From Vacuolonema iberomarrocanum LEGE 07170 (lineage in GTDB: Bacteria > Cyanobacteriota > Cyanobacteriia > Elainellales > Elainellaceae), in NCBI GenBank assembly GCA_015207365.1, contig JADEXA010000030.1:19348-83347 (forward strand): a stretch of 64,000 nt of DNA. The letters are read 5' to 3'. The notes beneath the pieces were generated by a model. That model was not told where the DNA came from, did no database searches, and was given only the letters and a program-made list of their open reading frames with translations. Positions 62,725 to 64,000 of this stretch are shown in pieces (position 1 is the first letter of the stretch; the number at the start of each line of letters is the position of its first letter). The position numbers and the translations under genes were made by a program.

Positions 62725-62854
62725 GGCAGACAATTCCCAAGTCCTTGATACAAATGCATGAGCGGTTCAATCCACAACCTCTCATGGTTAACTCCTTGGG
62801 AGAATCGATAGATCGTTGATCGACGACACTGTGCTAGCCATGGTTGGCTAAGTA

Positions 62855-62886
62855 AGCCCACTCTCCTAAGAGGGTGGGTTCTTTTT
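62855..62886 (+). terminator. Rho-independent terminator of aroF
   Basis: GCCCACTCTC pairs (with two G-U pairs) with GAGGGTGGGT around a short loop, followed by TCTTTTT. It lies 130 bases beyond the stop codon. Confidence 0.75.
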
Positions 62887-62943
62887 CGTAAATACCACAG
62901 GTGACAATCCACACTCCTGTTAGGATTTTCCCGCGAAGTAATG

Positions 62944-63039
62944 TCAAATCCAGTTCAATAGCCGTAAAACGCAAAGACCGTTTGTAGTGCTGCAAAGCAG
63001 CAATTACAAACGGTCTTTGCGTTCTTCAACCAGATTTGG
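62944..63039. repeat. Family B hairpin element, copy 4 (reverse orientation, diverged core)
   Basis: The ends are TCAAATCCAGTT and AACCAGATTTGG. The stem AACGCAAAGACCGTTTGTA pairs with its complement TTACAAACGGTCTTTGCGTT, although 7-9 bases in it differ from copies 1 and 3 on both arms. It is followed after 21 bases by family A copy 5. Confidence 0.85.
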
Positions 63040-63060
63040 AATAACTGGAGTCAAGCGCTA

Positions 63061-63151
63061 TGGCGCTATGCGCGTTAGTTAAGCACGGTTGTGTGGGGCG
63101 CGCCGCGCCCCACACAACCGTTGCTGTGCTTAATGCGGTTGCACACCGCTA
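63061..63151. repeat. Family A hairpin element, copy 5 (91 bp, reverse orientation)
   Basis: It is identical in layout to copy 1, with TGGCGC in place of TAGCGC at the left end and AAGCACGG for AAGTACGG. TA flanks at 63059-63060 and 63152-63153. It touches the family C copy that follows. Confidence 0.92.
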
Positions 63152-63156
63152 TAATA

Positions 63157-63249
63157 CCAATTCAACGAAAACCGAAACCAGATAATTTTTGAAAGCCGCG
63201 CACTGCGCGGCTTTCAAAAATTATCTGTCGTGGATTCTGAGCGAATTGG
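63157..63249. repeat. Family C hairpin element, copy 4 (intact, reverse orientation)
   Basis: The ends CCAATTCAACG and CGAATTGG have TA on both sides. The core GATAATTTTTGAAAGCCGCG pairs with CGCGGCTTTCAAAAATTATC around CACTG-like turn bases. This uninterrupted copy allows reconstruction of copy 2 before its invasion by A. Confidence 0.9.
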
Positions 63250-63364
63250 TATAACCGGGTGGTTGAAGCGGATTGAGACGGGTGGGTGATGCGGCTCGAA
63301 ATTTCGTGGGGCTAGCTTGGGGTCATGTTCTTCGAAACCCGTCTTCTTAAGGAGGAACTAGGCT

Positions 63365-63901
63365 ATGTCTTCGAACAAACGAACCTGCAACACTATCTTC
63401 AAAATTGTCGTAGGGTTAGGTTTAGGTATCGGTAATCTGTTGACAGCAACACTCGCCTGGGCTGCACCCGCCTCCGTTTTTGAGCCAATATTGGAAGATC
63501 TCACTACCGCGCCAGCCGAACGTCTTGTGCGGCTCCCGGCTTCTGTGCCTTCCGACGTTGAACTGCATCCAACCGCGTTTGAGCATTATGGAATGGTTAT
63601 CGTTCGTCTCGATACAACCGTTGGGTGCAATGACGCAAGTTGCATGGGTGTCTCTATCGTGGTGGCAGAAGAACCTACCGGCTGGCCTGCTATGTATGCC
63701 GAAGAACTGACACCGATTGCGTTAAGCAATGATATCCAAGGATATGCCGTAGACGGTGAAGTTTCCTCTGGGATGATCTGGGTGCAAGATGGCTCGCTGT
63801 ACGCATTTTCCTACCAGACTGCGCTGTTTTCGTCGGAGGATGCGCTGGCTATGGCCAACTCTATGGTGAGTCAACCGCCCATCACAAATGCACCTCAATA
63901 G
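63365..63901 (+). CDS. Exported protein of unknown function
   Basis: A 178-residue protein with a signal peptide (KIVVGLGLGIGNLLTATLAW followed by AAPA). The mature part has HPTAFEHYGMVIVRLDTTVG, two close cysteines (GCNDASCMG) that may form a disulfide, and mixed beta content. I do not recognise a family. AAGGAGGAACTAGGCT before the ATG is a very strong ribosome binding site and fixes the start. The upstream region is crowded with A, B and C repeats; B and A fragments also follow the gene. Confidence 0.75.
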   Translation: MSSNKRTCNTIFKIVVGLGLGIGNLLTATLAWAAPASVFEPILEDLTTAPAERLVRLPASVPSDVELHPTAFEHYGMVIVRLDTTVGCNDASCMGVSIVVAEEPTGWPAMYAEELTPIALSNDIQGYAVDGEVSSGMIWVQDGSLYAFSYQTALFSSEDALAMANSMVSQPPITNAPQ

Positions 63902-63928
63902 CTCGGAGCCATCGGCCAAGACCTCGTG

Positions 63929-63959
63929 ACATCAAATATGATTAGACAGCCGTAAAACT
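63929..63959. repeat. Family B end fragment, interrupted by family A
   Basis: ACATCAAATATG...AGCCGTAAAAC matches the reverse-oriented end of copy 4 (TCAAATCCAGTT...AGCCGTAAAAC). The core expected next is replaced by family A copy 6, so A appears inserted into it; the other half lies outside the window. Confidence 0.65.
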
Positions 63960-63961
63960 TA

Positions 63962-64000
63962 TAGCGCTGTGCGCGTTCATTAAGTACGGTTGTGTGGGGC
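63962..64000. repeat. Family A hairpin element, copy 6, cut by window end
   Basis: TAGCGCTGTGCGCGTTCATT is followed by AAGTACGGTTGTGTGGGGC, matching copies 1 and 5 in reverse orientation with a few changes. TA precedes it at 63960-63961. Confidence 0.85.

Noticed and set aside
21660..64000. CRISPR array made by the many palindromic repeats
   Set aside because: Copies are kilobases apart, lie in both orientations and have no regular spacers; no cas gene is present.

Overview
The window looks like a chromosomal piece of a cyanobacterium. The octamer GCGATCGC (HIP1) is scattered through almost every gene. There are carboxysome shell genes of the ccmK3/ccmK4 type, the plastid-shared families Ycf20, Ycf49, PAP/fibrillin and PAM68, a plant-type glycerate kinase, and an aa3-type ctaC-ctaD-ctaE oxidase cluster. 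About 50 protein genes, one tRNA and many intergenic palindromic repeats are supported. No phage, CRISPR array, rRNA gene or complete transposase gene was seen. A genus cannot be named from this sequence.

Layout. 0-7 kb: a partial Uma2 gene, tRNA-Ser(UGA), a phosphoesterase, a long polysaccharide tyrosine autokinase with an unusual tail, an OB-fold protein, glycerate 3-kinase and Ycf20. 7-14 kb: a lipoprotein, an alpha/beta-fold protein without the nucleophile, two Uma2 genes, and a large fusion of a PlsY-like membrane domain to a phosphotransferase of rifampin-phosphotransferase-like layout. 14-17 kb: an accessory patch with an AT-rich, HIP1-free Sll1717-type ATPase, a broken DUF433 gene and a PIN toxin/antitoxin pair. 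17-28 kb: DUF3095, an ABC exporter pair, a CHAD protein, a TIGR03032/coiled-coil pair, CsaB and Ycf49. 28-32 kb: an AT-richer block with a histidine kinase and a MetOD1 sensor protein, an SDR and a DUF938 methyltransferase. 33-40 kb: ccmK3-ccmK4, mraY, DUF3134, PAP/fibrillin, and a quinone-reductase-like gene coupled to a pentapeptide membrane protein. 41-50 kb: a Cys-motif protein, a TonB-like protein, cutA, argB, two TPR proteins, YbjQ and a NUDIX gene. 50-54 kb: ctaCDE. 54-64 kb: ispF, NUDIX, arylamine N-acetyltransferase, photolyase, ruvA-rpsO-pam68, a DAHP synthase and an exported protein.

The most striking structure is non-coding. At least four families of roughly 90-100 bp elements (called A, B, C and D here) sit only between genes. 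Each has terminal inverted repeats around a long internal palindrome. Several are inserted inside one another with a 2-bp TA (once CA) duplication, as expected of MITEs of the IS630/Tc1 type. Stems differ between copies by paired changes, and one element combines A-type ends with a C-type core. Two elements end exactly at the stop codon of the neighbouring gene.

Functionally the window is mostly housekeeping: photorespiration, respiration, envelope building, arginine, isoprenoid and aromatic biosynthesis, DNA repair and photosystem assembly. One small accessory island and the repeat population stand out. The best candidates for undescribed biology are the modular hairpin elements, the PlsY/phosphotransferase fusion, the MetOD1-histidine kinase pair and the three-TM-segment tyrosine kinase.
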